DNA of 36,510 nt from Natrinema mahii (GCA_000690595.2 JHUT02000017.1:1-36510); one strand, 5' to 3'. Counted from the stretch's first letter, positions 9,230 through 17,621 are shown. Translations and numbers: made by a program. The notes: a model not told the origin generated them from the sequence alone.

Positions 9230-9475
9230 TTAGCGCTGGACGACGATGTAGTCTTTCACCGCTTGCACGCGGTTGACGGGAACGAGGAAGTGACCGGCCT
9301 CGTCGAGATCGAAGTCGACGGCGCGGGTCGACAGCTCCTCGTCGGGCTCGATGACGAGATCGTGGAGCGTGCCCGATTTGAGATCCATGGTGATGTTATA
9401 GAGCAGTCCGAGCTCGGTGCCGTCGGAACCCATGACGGACTTCCCCGAGAGGTTTTCAGCGAGTATATCGCTCAT
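9230..9475 (-). CDS. PRC-barrel domain protein
   Basis: An 81-residue protein made of a single PRC-barrel domain. It begins ILAENLSGKSVMGSDGTELG and ends with a VPVNRVQAVKDYIVV strand. These small beta-barrels occur in archaeal proteins and in the ribosome maturation factor RimM. Pairing with nob1 (4-bp gap) suggests a role near rRNA processing, which is inference from context and consistent with the wide archaeal co-occurrence that I recall. The ATG at 9475 is supported by a TATA-like element at 9497-9505. Confidence 0.9.
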   Translation of the reverse strand: MSDILAENLSGKSVMGSDGTELGLLYNITMDLKSGTLHDLVIEPDEELSTRAVDFDLDEAGHFLVPVNRVQAVKDYIVVQR

Positions 9476-9496
9476 GCATGCCCGTACTTACTAATC

Positions 9497-9505
9497 GGTA
9501 TTAAA
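9497..9505 (-). promoter_or_regulatory. TATA-like box of the PRC-barrel/nob1 operon
   Basis: On the minus strand the sequence reads TTTAATACC, 22-30 bp before the ATG at 9475. This fits a leaderless transcript carrying both genes. Confidence 0.5.
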
Positions 9506-9621
9506 CGATTGGGACCGCTCTCGAGGCGAGCGGAGCGCCGGAACGGCCGGTTCCGACTCGAGCCGCGATCGCCGAGCGTCGGCGGTCGATCGCGACGATC
9601 CCGGAACGCGGATGACGATGG

Positions 9622-9652
9622 GTTTAACTACGGCGCTACGGACGATTTAGGT
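9622..9652 (+). promoter_or_regulatory. infB promoter region with two TATA-like boxes
   Basis: GTTTAACTA at 9622-9630 and GATTTAGGTA at 9643-9652 both resemble haloarchaeal TATA boxes. The second is spaced for leaderless initiation at the ATG at 9676. The first would give a short leader of about 25 nt. Confidence 0.4.
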
Positions 9653-9675
9653 AAGACCTTCTCGGGTGGTTCATC

Positions 9676-11475
9676 ATGTCGGACACGGATACACGCGACC
9701 CCACATCCCTCAGAACGCCGATCGTCGCCGTCCTCGGACACGTCGATCACGGCAAGACAAGTCTCCTCGATAAGATCCGCGGCTCCGCGGTCATCGAGGG
9801 CGAAGCAGGCGCGATCACCCAGCACATCGGCGCGACCGCCGTCCCGCTGGACATCATCTCGACGATCGCGGGCGACCTCGTCGACCCCGAGGACTTCGAT
9901 CTCCCGGGTCTCCTCTTTATCGACACGCCCGGCCACCACTCCTTTACCACGCTGCGATCGCGTGGGGGCGCGCTGGCCGACATCGCCATCCTCGTCGTCG
10001 ACGTCAACGACGGGTTCCAGCCCCAGACGCTCGAGGCCCTGGACATCCTCAAGCGCTCGGAAACGCCGTTTATCGTCGCGGCGAACAAGATCGACACCGT
10101 CCCGGGCTGGACGGAACACGAGGACGCACCGATCAACGATACCTACGAATCCCAGACCGATCGCGTCCGCGAGCGCCTCGACGAGAGCCTCTACGAGATC
10201 ATCGGCAACCTCTCGGACGAGGGCTTTTCCGCCGACCTCTACTGGCGGGTCCAGAACTTCCAGCGCAACGTCGGCGTCGTCCCCGTCTCGGCGATGACCG
10301 GCGAGGGCGTCCCTGACCTCCTGACCGTCATGATGGGGCTGTCCCAGCGGTACATGAAAGAGGAGATGGAGATCGACGTCGCCGGCCCCGGCGTCGGCAC
10401 CGTCCTCGAGGTCAAAGAGGAGAAAGGGTTCGGAACGACCATCGACACGGTGCTGTACGACGGCACGATCCGGGCCGACGACACGCTCGTCGTCGGTGGG
10501 CAAAACGAGCCGATCGTCACCGAAGTCCGGGCCCTGCTCCAGCCGCGGCCGCTGGCCGAAATTCGTACCGAGAGCCGCTTCGAAACGGTCGATGAGGTCT
10601 CGGCCGCCTCGGGGATCAAGGTCGCCGCGCCCGACCTCGCGGATGCGATGGCCGGCGCGCCGGTCCGGGTCGTCCGCGACCGCGACATCGACGAGGTCAT
10701 CGCGGAGGTTCAGGCCGAACTGGCCGACATCGCCGTCGACACGGCCGAGGAAGGCGTCGTCGTCAAGGCCGACACCCTGGGCAGCCTCGAGGCGATGGCC
10801 GACGCCTTGGGCGAGGCCGAGGTCCCGATCGTCCGCGCGGAGGTCGGCGACGTCGCGCCGCGTGACGTCTCGGTCGCCTCGACCGCCGAGGATCCGAAAC
10901 AGCAGGTGATCCTCGGGTTCAACGTCGACACGTTAGACGACGCCGAGCAACGCGCGGAGATCGACGACGTCGAGATCTTCACCGACGAGGTCATCTACCA
11001 GCTCGTCGAAGGCTACGAGGAGTACGTCGAGAACATCGAGCAGGCCCAGCAAGACACCATCCTCGAGAACATCACCCGGCCCGCCCGCTTCCGCATCCTG
11101 CCGGATCACACCTTCCGCCAGAACGACCCGGCGGTCGTCGGCGTCGAGGTGAACGCCGGGACGATCCAGACCAACGCCAACGTCGTCACGTTCGCGGGCA
11201 ACGAGCCCGAACGCGTCGGCCAGGTCAAAGGCATTCAGGAACAGGGCGAGGACGTCGACGAGGCCCGCGCGGGCAACCGCGTCTCGGTCGCCATCGACGG
11301 GCCGACCGTCGGTCGGGACATCGAGGAGGGCGATCGGCTCTGGATCGAGATCCCCGAGAAACACGCGAAGATCTTAGAGCAGGAACTGGCAAGCGAGATC
11401 CCCGGCGACGAACTCGAGGCGCTGAATATGTACCTCGACAAGCAGCGCAACCGGGACCCCTTCTGGGGCAAATAA
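9676..11475 (+). CDS. infB: translation initiation factor aIF5B (IF-2-like GTPase)
   Basis: A 599-residue GTPase that joins ribosomal subunits and helps place initiator Met-tRNA. The G domain shows GHVDHGKTS (G1, residues 21-29), a switch region AGAITQHIGAT, DTPGH (G3, 83-87) and NKID (G4, 137-140). The later domains include a beta-barrel II with EVKEEKGFGTTIDTVLYDG and a C-terminal barrel IV ending NMYLDKQRNRDPFWGK. The length matches archaeal aIF5B without the long eukaryotic N-terminus. There is no intein. It is the last core gene before the AT-rich island that begins just after its stop. Confidence 0.97.
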   Translation: MSDTDTRDPTSLRTPIVAVLGHVDHGKTSLLDKIRGSAVIEGEAGAITQHIGATAVPLDIISTIAGDLVDPEDFDLPGLLFIDTPGHHSFTTLRSRGGALADIAILVVDVNDGFQPQTLEALDILKRSETPFIVAANKIDTVPGWTEHEDAPINDTYESQTDRVRERLDESLYEIIGNLSDEGFSADLYWRVQNFQRNVGVVPVSAMTGEGVPDLLTVMMGLSQRYMKEEMEIDVAGPGVGTVLEVKEEKGFGTTIDTVLYDGTIRADDTLVVGGQNEPIVTEVRALLQPRPLAEIRTESRFETVDEVSAASGIKVAAPDLADAMAGAPVRVVRDRDIDEVIAEVQAELADIAVDTAEEGVVVKADTLGSLEAMADALGEAEVPIVRAEVGDVAPRDVSVASTAEDPKQQVILGFNVDTLDDAEQRAEIDDVEIFTDEVIYQLVEGYEEYVENIEQAQQDTILENITRPARFRILPDHTFRQNDPAVVGVEVNAGTIQTNANVVTFAGNEPERVGQVKGIQEQGEDVDEARAGNRVSVAIDGPTVGRDIEEGDRLWIEIPEKHAKILEQELASEIPGDELEALNMYLDKQRNRDPFWGK

Positions 11476-11527
11476 TTCAGTACGCTTCGATAGAGATAAT
11501 ACCTAGTTCGCCACATCCGTTCCGGAT

Positions 11528-11562
<35 letters not shown>

Positions 11563-11630
11563 TTAGTCAATGTAGTGTATAGTTGAGGAGTGTTATCGTA
11601 TGATATGTAAAATACACATAATTACATAAA

Positions 11631-11640
11631 GTTTTATTGA
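11631..11640 (+). promoter_or_regulatory. TATA-like box of the island regulator
   Basis: GTTTTATTGA lies 24-33 bp before the ATG at 11664, which fits a leaderless start for the FilR1-like regulator. Confidence 0.5.
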
Positions 11641-11663
11641 AAGTCATGTAGTAGCGTTCGATA

Positions 11664-12422
11664 ATGGGGACAGCCAGTGAACAAATAGCGTATTTGTCCC
11701 GGTCTGCGAACCGGCCCCGACTGTTACGATCGATCGCAGATCAACCAGGTACTCCGTCGGATCTCGTTGAACGGTGTTCTATCTCGCGAGCAACTGTTCA
11801 AAGGATTATCGCGGATTTCGAGAATTACGGGTGGGTGATAAAGAACAACGGTAAATACGGTCTCACTGCTGCAGGATCACTTATACTGGAAACATATGAG
11901 GAGACAATAACAAAAATAGACCAAATTATCGAAACAAAACCAGTCCTTCGTCAATTCTCCTCGGGGAATGAACCGCCCGTGCGACCGCTTTCGCAAAGCG
12001 ATATCGTGGTCGCGTCCGACGACCAACCCCACGCCCCGGTGTTCCATTATCGAAAGCAGTTAACTTGTCGCACAATTGAGGCACAGTATATTGTCGATCC
12101 GATCGCAAATCCGACCTTCGATGAGATTCATCATGACCTGTACGAAGAGTGTCAATCTGTAACTGTGATACTTAATTCGAATTTTGAGACTTCTATCGAG
12201 AATAGTGGGTGGTTGGTGGATGTATCTCCGGAGGAGATGTATGTGTACCCTGGAAAACTTTCGGTCGGTCTAGTTATCTCGGAAGATGATGTGCTAACAA
12301 TATTTTACGACGAAGATTGGTCAGTGAAGGTGTGTGTCGACAGTACAAATAAGAATGTCGTACGGTGGTTTACATTATACATGATGGAAAAGAAGGCCGA
12401 CGCGAAACGACTATCCAAATAA
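11664..12422 (+). CDS. winged-helix transcriptional regulator, FilR1-like
   Basis: A 252-residue protein. Residues 1-75 form a winged helix with an ArsR/MarR-like recognition helix (SISRATVQRIIADFENYGWV) and wing (NGKYGLTAAG). Residues 120-250 resemble the FilR1 middle domain found with such helices in many haloarchaeal regulators, including the closing pattern GLVISEDDVLTIFYDE followed by a VVRWFTLYM helix. Codon use is far more AT-rich than in the infB gene, which indicates transfer. It is the first gene of the island and reads toward the halocin gene about 560 bp downstream, so it is a candidate regulator of that gene; this is inference from position only. Confidence 0.8.
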   Translation: MGTASEQIAYLSRSANRPRLLRSIADQPGTPSDLVERCSISRATVQRIIADFENYGWVIKNNGKYGLTAAGSLILETYEETITKIDQIIETKPVLRQFSSGNEPPVRPLSQSDIVVASDDQPHAPVFHYRKQLTCRTIEAQYIVDPIANPTFDEIHHDLYEECQSVTVILNSNFETSIENSGWLVDVSPEEMYVYPGKLSVGLVISEDDVLTIFYDEDWSVKVCVDSTNKNVVRWFTLYMMEKKADAKRLSK

Positions 12423-12985
12423 TCTGAGAATCGAGTTCTGTGTAATTTCACTCCTGCGTGATGTACAGCGCGATGAATTACCATGCGTTCTCTTTTATTA
12501 TGGTCTTCAAATGATCACGTTCTCAGTAACCGGATTCGGTCGAAACCAGGGATTCACCTTGCGGTAGCATGGATCTATTCTCTTTGAGAAGCGACGCAAC
12601 GGAGCGAGTAGTACAGTAGTGCGAGGGGAGACATGTCTCAAACACTGCCTCTACCTCCGTTTATTACGTAACGCATCCGAGGAGACCCCTTCGAACACGT
12701 GGCGGACGACGATTGAGTAACTGTAATCACACGCTCTCGGACAACTGATCGACCAAGATGCTATTGATCGGTGTGGTAAAAGGGTCAGATCGGAACTACT
12801 CGAGACCCGATCTCACCGAGCAATCAGTAAACAGTGGCCGATAGAACGTAGATCGTTGACGTGATGGCGTCAAACCGTATATTAAAACCTATTTTCTCCC
12901 TCCGACACACGTCTCACGACCTGAATGTACATACATCAATTAATTATAATCTGTAGTGTATTATATCTCGATCTGGGTCGCTACC
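12423..12985. other. 563-bp non-coding gap before the halocin gene
   Basis: I see no convincing gene on either strand. The stretch is of mixed composition, AT-rich at both ends. Short GC-richer parts may be decayed sequence, but no protein family is recognisable. The last 60 bp hold the probable halocin promoter. Confidence 0.5.
12959..12966 (+). promoter_or_regulatory. TATA-like box of the halocin precursor gene
   Basis: TATTATAT lies 20-27 bp before the ATG at 12986, a suitable place for leaderless initiation. A second AT-rich element (AATTATAAT, 12941-12949) lies slightly further upstream. The palindrome ATGTACAT at 12925-12932 is a possible protein binding site. Confidence 0.45.
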
Positions 12986-13762
12986 ATGGCAGACCGGAAC
13001 AACGATACTACGTACAACCGTCGAAAGGTGCTTCGAATGGGGACCGCAACCGCAGCGCTAACGACGATCGGTATCGGCTCCGTCAGTGCTGAGACTCCAG
13101 ACGGTTTCGACAAACTGACTGATTCGGAAGCAACGGAAGTGTATGAACGGCTCCAAGACACGCCCGAGTTCCGGAAACTCGAGAGGGAGGTACGTAAAGA
13201 GGGAAATACTCTCGCCGACCACGATATCACCGCGGGTAGAGTCGATGGGAAGGACCGGCTTGAACTCGTCTCAGTCCCGATAGCGGGTTCGAGTGCCGAC
13301 GAGGCATATCTCACGATCGGACGATCGCTTGATTCAGCGGAAGTGACGATTGCGTCGCTCGAGTACGTCGAGAGATCGATCGAACGACCGTCCGCCGATG
13401 TGCAGTCTATTGACGACGTAGAGGGTACAATTACCGCACGCGTCGTCGACGCGCTCGATGGGATGGAAGAAACGGTACACGACGTATCGCTTGACCCCTC
13501 TGGTCCGGCCGCCGAATCGGACGAAATCTCGGTAGCGTTTGATATCGGGTGTGCAGGATGTAAAACCGCGGTCAAGCAAATCTGTCGGATCGGATGCGGA
13601 GCGTCAACTGCTTTCATTTGTGGCGTTCTTACCGGACTCGGGTACATCACGGGCGGTGCGTGCTTCGCATTCACGCAGGCCGCTTGTGCTGCGATTAGCC
13701 AGGTTGGCTGTGATTCCCCCGCCGAAGATATCTGCACTCATCCGAAGCTAGACCTCTGCTGA
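12986..13762 (+). CDS. halocin C8-type bacteriocin precursor with Tat signal
   Basis: A 258-residue precursor. It begins with a twin-arginine signal (RRKVLR at 12-17, hydrophobic 18-33, likely cleavage after A35). Residues 36-182 are an acidic region matching the HalI immunity position in the known halocin C8 precursor. The C-terminal 76 residues form a cysteine-rich hydrophobic domain with ten cysteines at 189, 192, 200, 204, 212, 226, 234, 242, 250 and 258. As I recall halocin C8, its mature 76-residue peptide has ten cysteines with the same first spacings (3, 8, 4, 8, 14, 8). Maturation near residue 182/183 is inferred from that alignment. It would be a secreted toxin against other haloarchaea, with immunity supplied by the same precursor. 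An in-frame GTG at 12956 is less likely because the TATA box overlaps it. Confidence 0.9.
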   Translation: MADRNNDTTYNRRKVLRMGTATAALTTIGIGSVSAETPDGFDKLTDSEATEVYERLQDTPEFRKLEREVRKEGNTLADHDITAGRVDGKDRLELVSVPIAGSSADEAYLTIGRSLDSAEVTIASLEYVERSIERPSADVQSIDDVEGTITARVVDALDGMEETVHDVSLDPSGPAAESDEISVAFDIGCAGCKTAVKQICRIGCGASTAFICGVLTGLGYITGGACFAFTQAACAAISQVGCDSPAEDICTHPKLDLC

Positions 13763-13809
13763 CGGTTCGGAATCGAGTACGGCCACATAATCGAAATGTA
13801 TTTATTATT

Positions 13810-13820
13810 TTATCTATAAT
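13810..13820 (+). promoter_or_regulatory. TATA-like box of the island membrane-protein operon
   Basis: TTATCTATAAT lies 21-31 bp before the ATG at 13841, within a very AT-rich 45-bp stretch. The two membrane proteins therefore seem to have their own promoter, separate from the halocin gene. Confidence 0.5.
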
Positions 13821-13840
13821 ACTAATACAGATAGGACACA

Positions 13841-14218
13841 ATGATCCAAAAAAGGCTCGAGTTACTGACGGCAAATAAACTTCTCATCGGAAACGCGCTT
13901 CTGCTCGCGCTTTGCGGAATCGTACTGTACGGGCTCGTCGAGATCGACGTTTCGGATTGGTACGCGACGGCAGGGGTTTTCGTTCTCTTGTCGGCCCTCT
14001 GTTACGGAATCGGTACCGTACTTTTCGATCACCGACCGCGCTCGCTCGCGGGTGGTGGTTTCGGACTCCTTCTGGCTGCAGGATTCGTAGTTCTCTTCGC
14101 ACCGATTACCACTGATGATGCGCTGGTCGTCGTCGGTGCCGGTGTTTGGATCGTCGTCGCAATTCCGTTCTTCGGCGAAGCAGCGGGCCTGAACACGCCG
14201 GATGAGCATGGGGAATAA
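13841..14218 (+). CDS. small four-helix membrane protein of the halocin island
   Basis: A 125-residue protein with four predicted membrane helices (about residues 13-33, 43-62, 72-89 and 96-113) and short loops, no signal peptide and no recognised family. It starts 78 bp after the halocin stop and its end overlaps the start of the next gene by 17 bp, so it is translated together with the 539-residue permease-like protein. Small membrane proteins next to bacteriocin genes are often immunity or export accessory proteins. That role is inferred from position. Composition is closer to the island than to the core. Confidence 0.75.
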   Translation: MIQKRLELLTANKLLIGNALLLALCGIVLYGLVEIDVSDWYATAGVFVLLSALCYGIGTVLFDHRPRSLAGGGFGLLLAAGFVVLFAPITTDDALVVVGAGVWIVVAIPFFGEAAGLNTPDEHGE

Positions 14219-15821
14219 TCACGTTCGTCTCGTCTTTTCGACGACGCTCCGTCGGAGTGGCCGTCGGCTGATAGCCGATCGCCGACGGTTGTTGTTGCTG
14301 GTCGCGAGTCTCCTCGTTACGACGCCGGTCTGGTATCGCGGTATTCGCGTCGTGTATCGGTACGGACGAAGATGGGTGACGGGTAAGCCACCGATCCCGC
14401 TTCCCGACCTTCTCGGGGGCCAACTGTCTTTCCTGGCAATTCTCGTCGTCGGGCTCACCGTGCTTCGAACGCTCCTAGAGATCGGCTATCCGGACGAACC
14501 GGCGTTCGTCCTGCTCGCCGCGCCCGCACCGGACATCGCCACCGGATTGGTACTCGCCGAGTGCGTTCGCGTCGTACTCGTCCTTGGTGTACCGATAACT
14601 GCCATCTGGACCGTCTTTGCGCTTGGGATGGACGCGCCACTGCTCGTCGTCACCGGCGGAGTATCCGTCGCATCGTTTCTCCTCGCATGTGTCCTCGGCG
14701 GGTACCTACTCGGGCTCGGTGCGACGCCAGTCGTCCGACGAGTCGGTCGGCGAGTGCTGTACGGTCTTTTCGCTGTTGTTCTCGCAGTCGTCATCGCCGG
14801 TCTCGAGCGGACTCCGTCTCCCCTCGCGTCGTTTCCAGAAGCCGTCCGTTCCCTCGAGGCGATCCAGACGCCCCTGTCCGTGTATACGAACCTCGCGCTT
14901 CTCGGTTCGCCCGCCGTTTCGACGGCCAGTTCGGTGGATTCCGCCCTTTCGATCGCTGCGGCGGTCGCGCTTCCGCTCTGTCTCCTCGGCGCGGTCCGAA
15001 CGGTCGCGCCGGCAGTCTGGTGGCGATCCTCCCAGCGATCTGCCGGTGCCAAACCGACGCGAGCGGTCGCAACGGGACACGTCCCATTCGAGAGTCACCC
15101 GTCGGTTCGCGTTGCTCGGATACAGATACTTCGCGGGGTTCGAAACCCCGTTGGTCTCGCACACGTGTTCGTCGCTGCGTTCGTGTTGCTCCCGACAGGA
15201 GTCTCGCTCCTCGGAGAACCGCTGCCAGTTGCGCTGCTCGTCGGCCCGCCTATCGTTTCGGTGGCAACCGTCTGGGCCGCTGGCGCACTCTTCTGTCTGA
15301 ACCCGATCGGTGACAGCGGACCGATGTACTCACAACTCGTCCTCGCGACCGTTCCGGATCGATGCTTCATCGCCGGTCGGATGCTCGCGGGCCTTGTCAT
15401 TACGCTTCCACCCGCAACGATACTGCTTGCAGTGGCTGGCATCGTGGGCCCGATTACGATCCCACAGACAGCGGTACTGACCGGGTTCACTGTGCTGTCT
15501 GCGATCTGTGCGACGGCAGTTGGAAGCGGTCTCGGTTGTCTGGTGCCGGCAACCCATCGATCGACCCGAGCCGACGGCCGGACCGTCGTCACTCCGCATC
15601 TCACCGTACTCGGACTCTACTCGTTTCTCGTCGGAGTCGGTGGGTTGGTCGGTTTGCTCCTCGTGTTTCTTCCGGAAGCGTTCACGATCGTCGTACCGTC
15701 CGTACCTGCCGACACGATTCAAACGTGGGGTGGACTTGCCCTATTGACGAGTTGTACTGCGATCAGCATCCTCTCGTATCGCTACGCGGCGGCCCGGTTC
15801 GCACGGTACGAGTTGTATTGA
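14202..15821 (+). CDS. large polytopic membrane protein, ABC-2-permease-like
   Basis: A 539-residue protein with about 12 membrane helices in two halves. The halves are separated by a polar cytoplasmic segment near residues 270-310 (SSQRSAGAKPTRAV to VRVARIQILRG). An N-terminal basic stretch (TTLRRSGRRLIADRRRLLLL) precedes the first helix, as in ABC-2 exporters of two fused halves. I see no nucleotide-binding domain in it, and no ABC ATPase gene follows. It overlaps the preceding small membrane-protein gene; a second ATG at 14208 is also possible. Position after a halocin gene suggests export or self-protection, which is inference. Confidence 0.7.
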   Translation: MSMGNNHVRLVFSTTLRRSGRRLIADRRRLLLLVASLLVTTPVWYRGIRVVYRYGRRWVTGKPPIPLPDLLGGQLSFLAILVVGLTVLRTLLEIGYPDEPAFVLLAAPAPDIATGLVLAECVRVVLVLGVPITAIWTVFALGMDAPLLVVTGGVSVASFLLACVLGGYLLGLGATPVVRRVGRRVLYGLFAVVLAVVIAGLERTPSPLASFPEAVRSLEAIQTPLSVYTNLALLGSPAVSTASSVDSALSIAAAVALPLCLLGAVRTVAPAVWWRSSQRSAGAKPTRAVATGHVPFESHPSVRVARIQILRGVRNPVGLAHVFVAAFVLLPTGVSLLGEPLPVALLVGPPIVSVATVWAAGALFCLNPIGDSGPMYSQLVLATVPDRCFIAGRMLAGLVITLPPATILLAVAGIVGPITIPQTAVLTGFTVLSAICATAVGSGLGCLVPATHRSTRADGRTVVTPHLTVLGLYSFLVGVGGLVGLLLVFLPEAFTIVVPSVPADTIQTWGGLALLTSCTAISILSYRYAAARFARYELY

Positions 15822-15858
15822 CCCGTTCCGATCAATTGCCCGTGATTCGTGACGGGTT

Positions 15859-16041
15859 CTACCGCTCGCTCGTATCGAACTCGATTCCACACTTCACATC
15901 CACGAGTTGATACGAGAAAAACAGGGGCGCACCGTAACCGGCCATGAGCAGTCCGTGGAACGATCCGACAATCTCACGTGTTCGCAGACGAGCGTTACGG
16001 CCATCACCGCGGTGAACACGAACCCGCCGGATCGGTGGCTG
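15859..16041 (-). pseudogene. possible decayed gene fragment (low confidence)
   Basis: On the minus strand one frame ends at a TAG at 15859-15861. It reads for about 60 codons from a stop at 16039-16041 without a convincing start. Its last part (HGLLMAGYGAPLFFSYQLV) looks like a membrane helix, and a shifted frame just upstream reads another hydrophobic run (VFTAVMAVTLVC). This pattern fits a frameshifted remnant of a membrane protein. The remainder of the 360-bp gap (15822-16181) shows nothing I can assign. No ABC ATPase is present in the gap. Confidence 0.3.
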
Positions 16042-16181
16042 CTACACCCTCAGGTCCAGACGACAGCGAGTTCGTCGTCGCTCCAAACCGCTACGAAGTT
16101 GCGAGCGGAGGTGGGGACGTGGAATTCGATTACCGCGGGGTCGCGAGCGGATACCATGGCCGTGACGACCCGCGGCTCGTG

Positions 16182-17090
16182 TCAGTCCGCCATCTCGACG
16201 GGCCGCGAGCCTCGGCGCGCGGCTCGTTCGAGCGCCTCGACGACCGCGTCGGCGTCCTCGATCACCGCGCGGTCACAGCGGAGGTCGAAGACGCCGCTCT
16301 CGAGGCCGAAGCGCCGCCGTTCGACGACGAGTTCGTCGTCGGTCAGCCGGACGCCGTCGACCGTTTCCCAGGGGACGAACTCCGTCCAGAACGAGCGGTC
16401 GACGACGAGGCCGGCCTCGTGGACGCGGATCTCCGGCGGATTCCACCGCGGATTCTCCTCGAGGTCGTACCAGTCGTAGTGTCTCGAGAGAATCATCACG
16501 GCCCCGTAGACGACCCAGAACGGCCCGAGGTACCACTCACCCTGCCACATGCTGACGAGCCCGGCGACGATCATGAACGCCATGATCACGGTATAGATCG
16601 GCTCGCCGCTCCACCCACCGCTTCGCTGCCACGTCCACGTCGCGGCGGGCTCGTCGGCCGTGAGCGCGTCGACGTACCGGTTTTTCGCCATCCGCTCGAG
16701 GCCAAAGCCCGAGACGCCGGCGAGAACGATCGCGGCGACGGTCAGGACGACGAACCGGCCGGTGGCGTCGATCGGCGTGAACCCGGCGGTGAGAAGGACC
16801 GCGGTAAACGCCGCCGCCGGGGCGTAACAGGCGAGGCGTCGCCAGCGGCTCCGGCCGATCCGCTCGGGCAGTCCGCGGGCCCGCCGCGCGTAGAGGTGAC
16901 CGACGATGGCGACGGCGGTCACCGTACTCGGCAGGATGCCAAGCAGCGCCGCCGTCCCCGCGTCGGCGAGCAGCCCCGCGATCGCGACGACTCCGGTAAC
17001 GACGATCCCGAGGTAGAAGCCGAACCCGGCCTGGAAGCCAATGTCGGGGTCGCTCACCTCGAGGGGACGGTGTCGTTCGGATGATGCCAC
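16182..17090 (-). CDS. conserved-type membrane protein with PH-like C-terminus
   Basis: A 302-residue protein with about six membrane helices: two at 20-65, two near 95-135 and two around 175-205. Its C-terminal soluble part of about 85 residues (RVHEAGLVVDRSFWTEFVPWETVDGV onward, cut here for length) resembles bacterial PH-type membrane domains. The start is a GTG at 17090. A TATA-like CTTATTTTATG (minus strand, 17116-17126) lies about 30 bp upstream, which supports it. The protein family is not recognised and no function is proposed. Base composition returns to core GC here, so this gene marks the right edge of the island. Confidence 0.75.
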   Translation of the reverse strand: MASSERHRPLEVSDPDIGFQAGFGFYLGIVVTGVVAIAGLLADAGTAALLGILPSTVTAVAIVGHLYARRARGLPERIGRSRWRRLACYAPAAAFTAVLLTAGFTPIDATGRFVVLTVAAIVLAGVSGFGLERMAKNRYVDALTADEPAATWTWQRSGGWSGEPIYTVIMAFMIVAGLVSMWQGEWYLGPFWVVYGAVMILSRHYDWYDLEENPRWNPPEIRVHEAGLVVDRSFWTEFVPWETVDGVRLTDDELVVERRRFGLESGVFDLRCDRAVIEDADAVVEALERAARRGSRPVEMAD

Positions 17091-17115
17091 GGTGTTCGCG
17101 ACATTAGGTCCTAAG

Positions 17116-17126
17116 CATAAAATAAG
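17116..17126 (-). promoter_or_regulatory. TATA-like box supporting a leaderless GTG start
   Basis: On the minus strand the sequence reads CTTATTTTATG, with its near edge 26 bp upstream of the GTG at 17090. It decides for the GTG because no in-frame ATG lies nearby. Confidence 0.5.
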
Positions 17127-17270
17127 ATCGGTACCCTTAGTCCGATTACACGCCCGTCGATCCTCGATTTACCCGCCGGTGCCCGCGATCGGCGGCGACG
17201 GACCGGGAACTCGAGACGGGCCGGCGAGTTCCGGTGTGAGAGTTACCACACTGCGCGTCGTGGATGGTGT

Positions 17271-17621
17271 ATGCTCGTACAACTCCGCCAGTACAAACAC
17301 GAGGAGGTCCAGTTCGACGACAACCGAACGACAGGCGAGTCCCAGACCGAGGACGCGGTGAACCCGGACGCGGACGAGTACTTCGGGGCCGAGATGGACG
17401 AGTTCGACCTCGAGACGTGGGACACCGTCGAGTACGAGGGCGACCCGATCTAGCGTCGCTCGGTCACGATCGACGGCGTCACTGCCGTTTCGGTGCCACG
17501 GGACGCCGATGAGGACGATCCGGGGCTCCCCGGCCGGACGATCCAGGTACGGATGGCGGACGGGAACGAATCGCTCGAGCAGGCCGAAATCGTCGACGTA
17601 CAGGACGAAGCGCCGGGATGA
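17271..17621 (+). pseudogene. small acidic protein gene interrupted by one in-frame TAG
   Basis: The frame from ATG 17271 reads 60 residues to a TAG at 17451-17453. It then continues open in the same frame to a TGA at 17619-17621, 117 codons in all. Both halves have haloarchaeal coding character: acidic residues and GC-rich third positions. The first half is strongly acidic (DEFDLETWDTVEYEGDPI) and the second reads RRSVTIDGVTAVSVPRDADE and onward, with strand-like content. The simplest reading is a gene with a recent nonsense mutation. Alternatives are a functional 60-residue protein or suppression of TAG. The family is unknown. No clear promoter is visible. Confidence 0.6.

Noticed and set aside
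15978-17084. 368-codon plus-strand frame
   Set aside because: It lies opposite the 302-residue membrane protein gene; composition is typical of an antisense shadow, although its first 60 codons over the gap remain unexplained.
17451-17453. Pyrrolysine or programmed readthrough at the TAG
   Set aside because: No supporting element or pyl genes are visible in the window; a simple nonsense mutation explains the pattern, so readthrough is kept only as a test.
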